64,000 nt of DNA, taken from assembly GCA_025890175.1 (NCBI GenBank), contig JANPYM010000014.1, forward strand, positions 133,052 through 197,051. The letters are read 5' to 3'. This DNA comes from Ciborinia camelliae. Its lineage: Eukaryota > Ascomycota > Leotiomycetes > Helotiales > Sclerotiniaceae. The notes under the pieces are model-generated. The model did no database searches, had not been told where the DNA came from, and saw only the letters and a list, made by a program, of their open reading frames with translations. Below, piece after piece: positions 35,631-47,868 of the stretch; the first letter of the stretch is position 1; each line of letters starts with the position of its first letter. A program made the position numbers and the translations under genes.

Positions 35631-37232
35631 ATGTCCGACAAAATCCCTATTCTCGTAAGTATCCATGAATGAAGCTCGCCTGAGTAAATAGTAAATACTA
35701 ATTATGTCTCCGCTAGGCTGCTAATCGAGTGAGTGATCATGCAAAGAAGACTCTTGATCTCGTTACGAAATTCGTCGAGGAGAAATGTATACCGTAAGTC
35801 CGCCACCATGCCATTTCATCTCCTATATACCTCACCGCATAAGACCACTATTAACAAACCATAGCGCCGACCCCATATTCCATGCTCAACTCGGCGAAGG
35901 TTCCCATAGATGGGATGCCTACCCTTCAGTTATCGAAGATCTCAAGAAGGAAGCCCAAAGTCTCGGTTTATGGAACATGTTCCTCGCGAAAGGACATTAT
36001 AATGAAGGAGCTGGTTTCACGAATCTCGAATATGGGTTAATGGCAGAACAATTGGGTAAATCGCATTTAGCATCTGAAGCTACCAATTGTGCGGCTCCAG
36101 ATACTGGAAATATGGAAGTGTTGGCAAAATATGGAAATGAGGAACAGAAGAGACAATGGCTGGCTCCGTTGTTGGCTGGAAAGATTCGTTCGGCTTTCTT
36201 GATGACGGAACCGGATATTGCCAGTTCGGATGCTACAAATATTCAGATGGATATGAGGAGAGATGGGGATTATTGGATTTTGAATGGTTCGGTGAGTTGC
36301 GATATGTCCATGTTTGGTCAGGGGTAGTTCAGCTAATATATTGTAGAAATGGTGGTCGAGTGGTGCTGGTGATCCACGATGCAAGATTTATATTGTTATG
36401 GCCAAGAGTGATCCTGACAATCCGGATCCATACAAGCAACAGTCTGTTATCTTGGTTCCAGCAGATGCTCCCGGTATCACTATCAACAGAATGTTGTCAG
36501 TCTACGGTTTCGATGATGCTCCTCATGGACATGGCCATTTAACATTCAAGAATGTTAGAGTACCAGCAAGAAACATGGTACTCGGTCCTGGACGTGGATT
36601 TGAGATCATTCAAGGTCGTCTTGGTCCTGGACGTATTCATCACTGCATGAGATCTATTGGTGCTGTAAGTTTTTACAATATCTATAGAGACACTTCGGAT
36701 GCGAAGCTAACTACATTAGGCCGAGAAAGCTCTCGATTGGATGCTTATGCGTATCAACGATCCCAAAAAGACACCTTTCAAGAAACAATTGAAAGAACAT
36801 GGTGTAATTCTTGAGTGGGTGGCAAGATCACGAATTGAAATCGATGCAGCTCGTCTCGTTGTACTTAATGCCGCTATTAAGATAGATGAAGGGGGTGCAA
36901 AGAGTGCACTAAAGGAGATCGGTGCGGCCAAGGTTCTAGTACCAACCATGGCTTCAACAGTCATTGATCGTGCTGTCCAATCGTTTGGAGGAGCTGGTGT
37001 ATGTCAAGATACCCCCCTCGCATCAATGTGGGCAGGTATCAGAACGTTGAGGTTGGCCGATGGACCAGATGAAGTACATCTACAACAATTGGGCAGGAAC
37101 GAAAACAAGAGAGGAGCTGAGGTGACTCAGAAGATTCATAGGCAGATGGAAGCGACGGATGCCTTGTTTGCAAAGTATAGAGTCAAGCATGTAGAACCGG
37201 GACCAACTATTCGGGAGAGATCCAAGTTGTAA
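35631..37232 (+). CDS. Acyl-CoA dehydrogenase (ACAD10/11-like, no kinase domain)
   Basis: FAD-dependent acyl-CoA dehydrogenase. Five exons (35631-35654, 35717-35793, 35865-36291, 36347-36664, 36720-37232) give 452 residues. Family blocks are [29 protein letters not shown] ([19 protein letters not shown]), [39 protein letters not shown] (FAD-contact block), [42 protein letters not shown] and [15 protein letters not shown]. These blocks match the ACAD domain of animal ACAD10/11, which act on 4-hydroxy and long-chain acids. No SKL-type peroxisomal signal is present: the C-terminus is RERSKL, in which the last three residues are SKL, a PTS1, after all. So peroxisomal location is predicted. Exon 1 has only 24 nt. 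Confidence 0.92.
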
Positions 37233-37839
37233 GTTAGATAGGGGTCAAGGATGTACTTCATTTATGCGAACAAGGGAAATGACATGACAAAAATTGCATG
37301 AAATACGAAATTGAGGTACGAAATTGAGGTATAATAGATTCATAAGTTGATCAAGTACCTAAGTCTCTTTAAGTTCATAAGTAGATTCATAATAAGATAT
37401 TAAATGAATAAAATGAATAAATTAAACAAAACAAAACAAAAACAATGAGATGAGATGAGATGAGATGCCCATTAGTGATTACCTAATCTGATATCAATAT
37501 TTTAAAGCTCGGAGGGGAAGTGGAAGTTGGAAGTGAAAGTGGAGCTTCGGGAGAAATATGCACTATGATTACAGTTACCAGGTCAACCAAGCGTAAATAC
37601 CAGAGAAGAGCTCAACTCATAAATTTTCACACTTTCTATCCATCAATATCAAGAACAAACAACGTACATAAAATCACATAAAACCTTACAAAAGAATCAA
37701 TTCTACAATATCCCATTCCAATTCAAAAGAGCTTCTACATACAATCATCAAAACAAATACATTCTTGTCAAGTCACAGAAAGATTCTTACTTTACTACAA
37801 ACGAAATACACTTCCGAATCACAATCAAGATACAGTCCA
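37233..37839. other. Intergenic region and SPO12-like leader
   Basis: 0.6 kb with AAATTGAGGTACG direct repeats (37307-37330), a GAGAT pentamer run (37447-37465) and an A/C-rich stretch typical of a long 5' UTR before 37840. Confidence 0.4.
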
Positions 37840-38477
37840 ATGTCTTCACCAAACGTTCTCTCCAACAAAGACGTCAACATCTCAGCTATGAATCAAGTTA
37901 ATAGTATCGTTGATGAGAAGAAGGCACCCGTTGCTGTTGATGTTCATAGTATGGAGTATCATCGTCAAGTTCTCCAGAATAAGATACAACAAAATCAGTA
38001 TGTTTTTATGTTTTCGAAGTTTACTATTTATAGCCATGCCTTCACTTTCTGTTCTCCAGAGAGAAGATGAAAATAAAAGAACATTCACTAATTCTTTATT
38101 TTAATTTAAGGGGTCAAGAGGAAAAGTACATTTCGCCATCTGATACTATCCAATCGCCAACTACAGCCAAGTTGTCGGCTTATCGCAATAAACAGGTTGG
38201 AAAGTGAGTATCTTATCTTCTGTTTCCATTCCTTCACGCATACACATACTCTGAAGTATTTCCATCTTCAGACGTTTAAAAAAACCACCGATGACAAGAT
38301 GAATAAATAAATACTAACAATTCCCCCTCCAGAAATGCCAAACCCCGCTCTCTCTTCGCCAAAACCTCTGCAAAAAACTTTACAGCCGCAAACAATGGTC
38401 AGCTCTTCGGCCGAGATATCCCAAGCCCAAAACAGACCACAAACAACAACGATGCCGGCGACGCTATGCAAGAATAG
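37840..38477 (+). CDS. SPO12-like mitotic-exit protein
   Basis: Three exons (37840-37997, 38111-38203, 38333-38477) give 131 residues. The Spo12 signature is in residues about 58-80: YISPSDTIQSPTTAKLSAY followed by RNKQ, with the two S-P sites known in Spo12 family proteins to be phosphoregulated. Spo12 antagonises Fob1 and promotes Cdc14 release in yeast (FEAR network); the same role here is inferred. N- and C-termini (SAKNFTAANNGQLFGRDIP) are disordered. An upstream in-frame TTG would extend it, but the ATG at 37840 is the natural start. Confidence 0.82.
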
Positions 38478-40850
38478 ATTTCTCATTCTCTGATCATTAA
38501 TGAGATGATTATTCGTATTTTGCATCGCTAGCGATTTTTCGATAAAGAGGCGTATAAGTATCACGTACTCTCTGCTCACTTTTGGGTTTTGATTTTTGGT
38601 TCTGGTTCTGGTTATTTTCGGTTGGCGGGTCATTGGACACTGATTCGCATACTCTCAAGTGAAGGATATGATATTGTGTTAAATTGGTTTATTGTTAGGC
38701 AGGGCTTTGGGTGGTGAAATATGGAAGGGACAATATTATGATTGTATTTCTACTTCTTCTCCACGTCCACGGACGCTCGGAGTGTAGGGTGGTTTTTGGT
38801 ACCTGTGTGATGGACCTGGATATCACATCGATGCGAGGGATGGGTGGGAGTGGTACGCTTCTTGGCTAGGATTAATGTGTACTGGCTGGGTGGGGGGATC
38901 ATGACTTGACTGTCGTCGTGCATTTGGGTATTATGAGGAGTTTCTGGTGACATTTTTTTTGTTTCATTCAGTATGGTTGCGATATCATAAGGGCTTGGTA
39001 TCTAGTAGGGGCTAGATGAGTTAATTGAATGAGAACGTTCCTTTCTCTCTTTTATGTTCGATTCCCACAATAATATGTAATTGTGTCAATGCAAATCCTC
39101 CTGCTGTCCTGTCTACTCACTCATCCCCATATCCGTGCCCAACATTCCACCTCTCGTACTACTGCACGAACACGATGCTCGATGTGCATAACTTCATCTA
39201 GGTTGATCTCTGATTGCTAACTTAGCAAGCAGTGTCAGAGAGAGTAGACAAGCTCAACTTCTCCTAAGTTAGTTAGTTCTCTGCCCGGTTCTACTCCTTG
39301 AATTGGATTTTTATGTTTTTCGAAGATCTCTTGAGGGGAGGATTATTATGTTAAAGGTGAATGAATGAATTGAGGAAGGTTGCTTTTTGGGTCAAGGAGG
39401 TGGAAAGTTATGGATATGGATTGGATCGAAGATACCGGATCGAATGTGTAGATGCCATACATAGAATAATAGTATTATTGGAATGTAGGAGTATTGATAT
39501 CGGATGATAGATGGTGATTTCAAATATGAGGTATGTTATGGTTTGTATATTAGTGTATAGATACCTAGGTAGGTATAGATAGGTAGGTAGTGAGCGCAAA
39601 AGCAGCGAATTCCAATCCCAATTCGATTTCTTCAATGTGGAATTTATTGTGAGCGGGTGATGGAGTGGGAAGTGGGTGGTCGGGCAATGATCGATCGCTT
39701 GGGAGGTTGAATGAGGGGTTGAGGGGTTGAGTGTGTCTTTTCTGAAAGTAAATCGAAATTGGTTGTTAGGTCACTGGTAGCTGGCTTGCTTGACTTGCTT
39801 GACTTGCTTGACTTGCTTGACTTGCTTGACTTGCTTGACTTGCTAGCTTGTAAATATTAACGGATAAGAAATGATAATTGTCAGTGTGATAGGCCCTTCG
39901 TAGGCCGAGTATGCTTGGGAGTTGGGAGTTGGGAGAGATGAGATGAGGGTGTTTTGTCAATGGGTTAACAGTGATATTTACACATTTCTATCTATCACGT
40001 TTCTGAGGTATATCCGATGAGAAATATTTCCAAAATCCGTACTTCCCAAGAAAAAATTCTACAATCGTATGACACAAGTAGAATAGATCTGAACAGTTCG
40101 TCGACGAGTTTTTTAACCCAAGATGGCCACGAATAGGCCACACCAACATTTGTCTCAGAATTTCTGTATCATATCGTCCCTAGGAGGGGAAAAGGGGGCA
40201 GCCGAGGGACATCGAGTCTCGATTAATACTTTGGGAAAAAGAGGAATTACATTTCTTGGGTTGAATTCAACCTTTTAGACATTCAGCGAAGAAATTCATG
40301 AGTAGATATTGCTATTGATTTCGCTATTCTTGTTTTAATCCGACAAATATAATACCTGAGGCCGAAGCGGCACTTTCACGCATGCATGCATCGATAGCTA
40401 CGGCATTATCATGCCTTCAGACTCCCTTCCCGTTTCCATCTATTCCCGGATCAATTGGGTTACTCTGATATATATATATATACACTGTTCCAAAGCTTGT
40501 CTCGGAATCATACCTAACTTATCATCATCGAGTATTGCACGTCGTACTTGCACAATATACTCAGCACCAAGAAAGTAACACCGATAACCGTACACAAAAT
40601 AATACCATTCATTAAATTCATTAAAATAAAGGCACTCCAACCTTCCCATAGCAATTAAATGCTACAAATAGTCATAGATACTCCAAGCTACATGTCCCAT
40701 TGCGTTCATAACAATTTCATAGTCAAAGGTATCCCTAAAATCCAATCCCCTTCAAAAGACTTTTCTCGACCAAGTAGACACATATCACCGTCTCTCTCGT
40801 TATAATTATCAAATATTGGACCGCGATAGCCAACAAAAATTAGTACCCCT
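38478..40850. other. 2.4-kb gene-poor region
   Basis: Between the SPO12-like stop and the C-terminus of the first Zn2Cys6 gene. It holds the 9-bp array at 39784-39845, CCTAGGTAGGTA palindromes (39562-39590), a TA run (40470-40484) and scattered short frames without recognisable coding character. Confidence 0.55.
39784..39845. repeat. 9-bp tandem repeat (GCTTGACTT), about 7 copies
   Basis: Nearly perfect nonamer array. Confidence 0.95.
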
Positions 40851-43516
40851 TTAGAAGGGTGCTCGTGGGTAAAATGGCGTTCCTGCAAAGTCGAAGCCTG
40901 TTTCGAGGCCATTTTGGGGGTAGGGTTCTAGGTGAGACGTTAGGGAAAGTTGGGAGCTAAGGAACGAGGATGAAGCGACGAGATGGAGTGATGCGAAGAT
41001 GAGTATAATGACTTACCCCAGAAAATTGAATCGAATAAATCCATGGGTGACATGTTTAATGTCTGTTCTACAGACTGCATGTCACCCATATTACCCATAA
41101 GCATTTGTTGCGTATAGTCCATACTGCGCTATGTTAGTAAAGGATTCCTCATTCGTGCATAGCCATCAATTGGTTGGAAACATACGGTGGTACCATTCCA
41201 TTTTGCATAGAAGCCATGGCAAGCGCAGCATTTTGCTGTTCATATTCACTTGTAGACTTAAAATCTTGTTCTTGCATCATCTGGGCCTCCGGGGCCATAA
41301 CCGCTCGTTGTTGAATTTGTTGTTGTTCAATTACCCATCCATGATCATAGATATTTTTCAGTGCAGCCAGAGCTCTTGATAGAGGTCCGCTGAGTTCAAT
41401 ATCCTTATCTGATTTAGGAGTCGCGGATGGCTGCTCCTTTGCTGCAGTAACTGACAGAGCATTTATTAAATCTCCTTGCAGTTGGCGGACTTCTGGATCT
41501 GTTTTAGTTTCACCTAAGATTCCGAGAAGAACTGCGGATGAGAGGCCGTGGTAGGTGAATGCCCATGAACGTGTGGGTATGACGCTTAGGGAATGCATCT
41601 TCAAATACATTCTAACCGTCTCGGTGAGATTTTGTTTGCACTTTTCAGCAATGATCGCCTTTTGGTCAGAAGACATTCCATTTTCGCCACGTCGGAGAGC
41701 GGGTCGACATAGCACTGAAACAACAAAGGATGTGTGAAGGCGAAGGGCGAAGTATTGCAGTCTATCTTGTACTGTTTTGCATGCTTCTTTAATGCGAAGT
41801 GCTGGGAGAACTCTTTGACGAATATTCTCGACGTCGACTGAATTGGCGATGATTTGTTTATAATCGGGTTGAGAAACCGAATCATTCTTGACAAAATCAA
41901 GTATTCTCTGACATAGATGGTACATGGCTTCTGTGTAGGTGAAGCCCTCCGTCAGAGCAATAGGGCTTAGTGGGACTTGACACCTCGTGATCACAGCAAT
42001 TGGAGATCTGTCAAATGAGAGTGAGAGTAAACTATCTTGCCAGACGATTGTCCACCTGCATAAATGTTAAACTTTGGAAACAATAACTTCAGACAATAGT
42101 GAGCGGGCATACCATAGTTTACGACGAGGCAAGTCGTTGCCCTCAGAAGACGAGAATCTTCCACTCTCGTTAGGACCTCTGTGAAGGCCCAATGCTTGAG
42201 CAAGTCTACAAGTAAGACCGATCAATGCCCATGAGGCCTCAGCTTTCATATCATTGGCTAGAACAAACCCAAGGATTAAAAGTGCCTGCAACGAGTCTAA
42301 CGATGGACGAATCAAGAAGTTAGATAGTCTCAGACAATGGAATGATGTTTGAACTGTAGTTGAGATTAGCATGCTTCCATATCAAGGAGGGGATAGCCCC
42401 ACATACCGAAAGATTGTGCGGCTGCTACACGTTTGTGGTAGGTAGTTTCAGCGTAATTGGAGGATACAGCTAGGACTGCAAACAACATTCCAAGCCAGGC
42501 TGACGATACACCCTTCTGGTTTTGACTTTTGCTTTTTGCGGAGCTAGTTCTATCTTCCAAATAGATGCACAGCTTTGTCTCAAAATCATCAATATCAATC
42601 AATAGACCCCAAAATGGTTGAACTATCTGCTTGTATATCTGGAATGACCTATGCGTAGATTAGCTGGATGCACCACTTGCTCGTACCTTCCGCGCTACTG
42701 ACTTTAAGACCTCCTTATCCGACGGCAATGCCATAGCAATGTCGTGCCTTATTTTATCCATATGCTCTTTAGACATGAACGGATATGGGGCCGTCGATAT
42801 CTGTAAACCTAATATGGGCATGATATCTTTCCGAATAACATCGTGTTCGGCACCTTCGCCTGGTGATGATCCAATCTGGGCTTCTTCACTCAAAAAAGCA
42901 GCGATAGAATTCTGCCCCAGATATCGTGATTCGTTTGGATCATCTTCTTCTGTAGTGATATTAACTTCGGAGTTCAATCGGACCTGTAGAGGTTTGATAC
43001 CATTGTGGGAACACTCGGTCCCGCAATAGAAACTATGGATTGGAAAACTTCAAACACGTGGACTGAAGGCACCTTCACTTCTTTACAGGCTAATTCTGAA
43101 TTTGTATTTACCTGTTGTTCTTGGCCAGCCGTCTTCTTTTCTACCAGAGTGATCACTGGCACTGTCTGGGGTTCGGGTCCTTTTAACTCCAGCGACTGAA
43201 GCCGTCGGTGTCGTCTTCCCGAGATCCCGATTCTTAGGATTGTACGAGCACAAGAGGGCGTGATCCCTCTTCACACAATTCTCACATGGGTGTTTGTTAT
43301 CACATTTTACCTTGCGTTGCCTGCAAGGCCAGCAAGCGGTCCCTGAGAGTTGTTCAGCAAGTTGCTAACGAAGGATTCTTGACTTGCCACCATCGAGCCA
43401 AGAATGGGGAAATGATTCATCATACCATATCGAACTTTACGGTGTGAGTGTATGATCCTATTGGCCTCATCAGGAGTGATGGAGGCTTCGATTGGTTCTG
43501 ATGGTCCTTCACTCAT
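40851..43516 (-). CDS. Zn2Cys6 transcription factor with fungal-specific TF domain
   Basis: Eight exons (43426-43516, 43087-43342, 42687-43032, 42407-42638, 42113-42353, 41186-42055, 41017-41123, 40851-40927) give 739 residues. The binuclear zinc cluster spans 34-62: Cys34, Cys37, Cys44, Cys50, Cys53 and Cys62 in C-WP-C-RQRKVK-C-DNKHP-C-EN-C-X8-C, preceded by HRKVRYGTA. Then RYLGQNSIAAFL and the fungal_trans domain (ASWALIGLTCRLAQALGLHRG, LPRRKLWWTIVWQDSLLSLS). The C-terminus carries a Met/Gln-rich stretch and ends ETGFDFAGTPFYPRAPF. The zinc-cluster flank resembles a conserved Pezizomycotina regulator subgroup, but the target pathway cannot be read from sequence. The introns at 43343-43425 and 43033-43086 were chosen because they alone preserve frame and motifs. 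Confidence 0.88.
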
Positions 43517-43830
43517 GGTCGCCGTGGAACAATTCCATTCAATTCATGAAAATAAGGTTAGGAATGCCGAGGGAATTCCGGAAGGCGCTTATCTGACCTC
43601 CACAACTAGGTAATGTTAGGTTTAGCTCTGCACGTGATAATCGCTTGGCAAATGCACCACAATGAAGGGGAAAATAAGAAGAGGTTGAAGCTGGAGATCA
43701 TCAAGCGAATGGGCAATGAAACAACCCAAAAAGATCAATAGAAACACGATGCAACTATATGCAACTACATGCACATGAATGATCATAAGATCACAATTAG
43801 GAAAATCTTCTCAAATCATCTCACATATTA
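43517..43830. promoter_or_regulatory. Upstream region of the Zn2Cys6 gene
   Basis: 314 bp before the TIR element; includes GCACGTGATAAT (43631-43642), an E-box-like site. Nothing else is clear. Confidence 0.3.
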
Positions 43831-44303
43831 GAGGTCGTTAGCAAAAATTTCTTGGGTAGAGATTTATTACTAGCTATGCCTAAAATGGATTTGCGGGGAT
43901 TTTGTGGATCGAACTGACCATTCAGAGCGTTTGAAATTGATTAATAATCAAGAACTAATCAAAATCCAGTTTAGCTTAATTAAATCTCGCCTAGCTTTCG
44001 CCTAGCTTTAGCGTTGCTTTTTTCATAATTTTCATAATCTTTCAGGGTTCAAAATCCACAATTAGGCCCACTTTGGTAAGAAATGGCCTTGATAACTTAT
44101 CAACACTATTTCTTACGTTGATATCTCCCAAATAGGCAAAATTTCTTCCTAAAAGGGTTTAACTCAAAGCTTGGACTTTCGGTTAAATTTTAAACTTTTG
44201 AAAGCTATACCTATTTAAATTTAGCTTCGAAGATCTATACCTATTTAGGGCCGCTAGAGTTAGCTAGCTTAGAAAACCCAAGAAATTTTGCTAAAGACCT
44301 CTA
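43829..44303. mobile_element. 471-bp TIR element with TA target duplication (MITE-like)
   Basis: Termini GAGGTCGTTAGCAAAAATTT (43831) and, reversed, GAGGTCTTTAGCAAAATTTC (44301) continue to a shared CTTGGGT. About 25 bp pair with one substitution and one indel. TA lies directly outside both ends (43829-43830, 44302-44303). The 471-bp body has no long ORF. TIR sequence differs from the element at 13334-14126, so it is a different family with the same target preference. Confidence 0.75.
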
Positions 44304-45903
44304 TTATTAAGAATAATCCACCATAGCCGGACATCGCAAGGATCTTCACATGAATTGACTTCCGAACAGCGGGATAGATGTTCTAAACGATTGGATATCT
44401 CAGATCTGCCAATTGTTGGTCAGCCCTATGGTGGGTGTTAAGATGCATCTAAAATCAGGAACAAAAGTGGTTCCTTCAAAACATCTGTCTCCCCTTCAAC
44501 CTTGCTGTATTGATACAACTTACAAGAGCCGTGTTATATTTCGGTATTGCCAAATATCTTATTATTACTTAGCAATCACTCATTATCTAAATTGCAAGAA
44601 GATGCAAGTCAATACTACAACGATTGAGATGTTGGTGTACGGACCGGTTTTGGCCTAGTTCAAAGTTACTGTTAAGTCTGACATTTTGCAGGAACTACTA
44701 AGGCTTTGGTCTTATGCAAGCTAGACTCTAGTCTAGCTCAGATATTCACAGCAGCCAAGTGCCCGGTAATAGTGCCTCTTGAGGGTCCCGCCATGGACGT
44801 GGTTCCTCCTGAGGCTGTTGAGACCCTGTAGAAGAATGCGGACGCTGCCGAAATGCTCTCAGAGCTCCAGTCAGAAATGACATACACTAATTCTTGTAGA
44901 TTCCAGAAAATAATCGATATCTTTCCCTCCGGTGATATGCATGTTATACAACTTACATCAAAATGCAAAATCTGCGCTAAGTATGCCCAGAACTTCTTCA
45001 AAAGTCTCTAATTATGTTTCGAGGTTGTCCCCCAGAGTTTCTGAAGACTAGCCCTTTCTCGACGTACTCCCGATCCTGATGGAAAGCCAAACACCAAATC
45101 CGTCAAAATGTAAAAAAGTGCACAAATGGTCAATTTCAAAATTCAGTCAAAATTCTGATTAATATTTCAAATCTTTTGAAGTTGAGATATATAATATAAT
45201 GATGGCTGTTAATCCTTTTGCAAAAATAGTTAATCCAAAATAATGGTGGGTTGATTTAATATTAATTATTTGGTTTGGGGCTGCAACGCGATGTTTCGCT
45301 TTTTCTCAGAGTTGAGTGACTTGACTTGCTTGATTGACCTGACCTCTGGTTTTGAGAAAAGTTGACTTTGCTGAACTCGAGGAAAGTCTGTAACCTCTGA
45401 CAGATATGCAACAAAACTCTGCAACTCCTTTGGGCATGTGATGTTGAAGCTTTAATTGGTGAAAGTGGTAGTGCCGGAGCCCGGGTTAACTTCGGGCCGA
45501 GTCGGAAAGACTCCTGGACATCATTGATATAGGAGACAACCTTCAAAAACAACACTATATTGATTGTTAATCACAGGAATATTGCATCAGAATGTACTTA
45601 GCATTCATCAATCGACAGGAAGTTGAACCTGATTAATCACAATTGGTATCTTAAGTCAGATGCAATTTTGAATCCTATCTACACCATGTTTACCATTCAA
45701 AGATATTGCACAGCTCATGCCACCTTCTTTACTCAAAGATTCACAATTAAACCAGTTACCATGCTTTTGTTTTTCTCATTCTAGTCTGTATAAAATGACC
45801 TCTACTTTCCAACTTCGTCCTTTTCATCCAACACATAATCTATATCAAAACAAACCCACACAAAGATTCTTATAACAATAGACAAGATCAACTGTCCATC
45901 ATC
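44304..45903. other. 1.6-kb intergenic region with a possible gene relic
   Basis: Contains a degenerate frame at about 44746-45011 (+) described in the findings and otherwise unrecognised AT-rich DNA. Confidence 0.4.
45789..45795 (+). promoter_or_regulatory. TATA box of the 45904 gene
   Basis: TATAAAA, 109 nt upstream of the ATG at 45904, followed by a CT-rich then A-rich leader as in fungal core promoters. Confidence 0.55.
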
Positions 45904-47055
45904 ATGTCCTCCAGAGATATCTACAACAAAGCAACAGTCTACAACCCTGTAGGCGCCCGCACACAAGCTCCGCAACATAACCATACTTCCAGTAGGCCCT
46001 CTTCCTCCCAAATCACAGCTCCATCATCTAGTCGACCATCCTCTTCAGCTGCTCCTAACCCATACTCCACACTTGAAAGAGACAATAGATCATCTAGTAG
46101 AGCGTCATCTTCGAGACCCTCTCAACAATACACCACTCTTCAAAGAGATGGACAAGCTTCCACTTCCCGTGATCAAACTTGGGCCCATCATAATCATACG
46201 TTGCTAAACCGAGACCAACAATCATCGTCAAGCTCAAGACAACCAACTATTATGCGTGCAGCAGTAACAACTGCTCCTCCTGATGCAAAGAGCAAGTTCA
46301 AAACCCAACATGATGTTGATATGGCTTCAAAGCAGGTGAGATATCAACAAATGAATCACGATGAGAAGAAGAAGCAGGATGAGTGGGTAAGTGATTTTAT
46401 CCAACATGCCGGACCATGTGTTGCTGGGTTTAGCTGGGAGAGAGTGAGAGATGGATATGTTTGCAATGGTGGGAACCATTTATGCACCGACGAGCTCTTG
46501 GCTGAGGGTAAAGGTGGTTTCTATTTCGGAACCCTCAACATGGGATGGTGGGGCCCTGTCTATGAGTCTTCGGCACAAATAGATTATACGATAACCGCGG
46601 TCTATGAGCATGCCCGAAAACACGGACTAGATCCGACAGTCGCCCCAGTAATTCCAGATCCTGATTTACCAGCAACTAGAGAAGATCACCCTGGAATTGC
46701 GAAGGCAATGGCAGGGCTTGGGCCCTTTCCGCAGGCCTGCTCGAATGAGCGTGTACGACAATTATTTGCCGACGTAGGAGCCCGGGAGAGAAATAATGGA
46801 GGAATGAACTCAGGATGTTCTCATCATATGCCTGGTGGATCACCTCAGCTAAGTACTCTATATGGTCCAGGAGGTCGACCGAATAGACTTTCTATCAGTA
46901 CAAGTAATGGCTCATTGCTGTCCACTCTGTCACAGGCAGGACTCCTTCCACATGGATACGTCCCACCATCTTATGGAAACTGCCCTCACGGAAGAAGTGG
47001 ACTTTCTGGAAATGGACCTTATGGGCAAGGACCACATGGGTACCGCAGACGTTGA
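45904..47055 (+). CDS. Uncharacterised Ser-rich protein with conserved-looking core
   Basis: Not recognised. Single exon of 383 residues (MSSRDIYNKATVYNPVG). Residues 1-120 are Ser/Pro/Gln/Arg-rich with a repeated YSTLERD / YTTLQRD / HTLLNRD motif, three copies spaced about 25-30 residues. A folded core is predicted from about 125 to 300: KQDEWVSDFIQHAGPCVAGFSWERVRDGYVCNGGNHLCTDELL, GGFYFGTLNMGWWGPVYES and HARKHGLDPTVAPVIPDPDLPATREDHPG. The C-terminus is Gly/His/Pro/Tyr-rich (GRSGLSGNGPYGQGPHGY). No signal peptide or membrane segment. A good TATA box and continuous frame support a real gene. Confidence 0.72.
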   Translation: MSSRDIYNKATVYNPVGARTQAPQHNHTSSRPSSSQITAPSSSRPSSSAAPNPYSTLERDNRSSSRASSSRPSQQYTTLQRDGQASTSRDQTWAHHNHTLLNRDQQSSSSSRQPTIMRAAVTTAPPDAKSKFKTQHDVDMASKQVRYQQMNHDEKKKQDEWVSDFIQHAGPCVAGFSWERVRDGYVCNGGNHLCTDELLAEGKGGFYFGTLNMGWWGPVYESSAQIDYTITAVYEHARKHGLDPTVAPVIPDPDLPATREDHPGIAKAMAGLGPFPQACSNERVRQLFADVGARERNNGGMNSGCSHHMPGGSPQLSTLYGPGGRPNRLSISTSNGSLLSTLSQAGLLPHGYVPPSYGNCPHGRSGLSGNGPYGQGPHGYRRR

Positions 47056-47868
47056 GACTAAGTAACTAAAGGGAGCGCTTTGTATATTATGGTCGATATC
47101 ATACTAAATGATCATGCGTGATTTTACCTATTGGAATATTCATAATATAGTATAGCATAAAGCAAGATATTAAGAAAGAAAAAGAATAGGAAATGTGAAT
47201 GTGAATGTGAAGGTAAACATCCAGACGAAAAGTACCAAATCAACCTCCGTCTTCTCCCCTTCTACCACTGCACCCTCAAAATAATTTCCCTCAACCCGCA
47301 CAATCTAACCCACTCTTCCTCCTCCTCAGATCAACATCAACACATCCTCATTCATCTCAATAGTCTCTACTCCCTCGATCCCCCAAAACAAACCCACCCA
47401 AACACATTCACCTCAGTTGAATATACATTTATGTCGGCAAAAGGTGGTCGTGATTCATGTGCTTATACGTAATAAGACCAATCAGACGATTGAAGAGTTA
47501 ATGATATCATTCTATACTGTGCTAAAATGATGTGTGAATGGAAAAGTGATATTATACAGTACCTCCCTGATGATGGAATGTATTAGTGACATCCATAAAA
47601 TGACTGAAACTGAATATCCTAGATATGATTCTGGTCTTTTACAATTGGGGGTGGAAGAAATACTTGCAGGTCATCATGATCAACGAGGGGTTAGCGGAGG
47701 ATGACGCTTATTTCCGGGCTGACTGCCAACACTTACAGATCACGTGATAGATGGGTGTCCATCGACCTCGGCCCACCCTTCGACCATGTCAGTCTTTTAT
47801 AATTATTCAATTATTTTGCATATTCTATGTATTGCATCTGCGAGACAGGCTAATGTTGGGTAAAAACT
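47056..47868. other. Intergenic region, promoter of the second Zn2Cys6 gene
   Basis: 0.8 kb, including a C-rich stretch (47240-47420) and ATCACGTGATAGATG (47738-47752) close to the gene, a perfect CACGTG palindrome. No gene is supported. Confidence 0.45.

Noticed and set aside
37765..37839. N-terminal extension of the SPO12-like protein
   Set aside because: The upstream frame begins with TTG, not ATG; leader composition is A/C-rich UTR-like.
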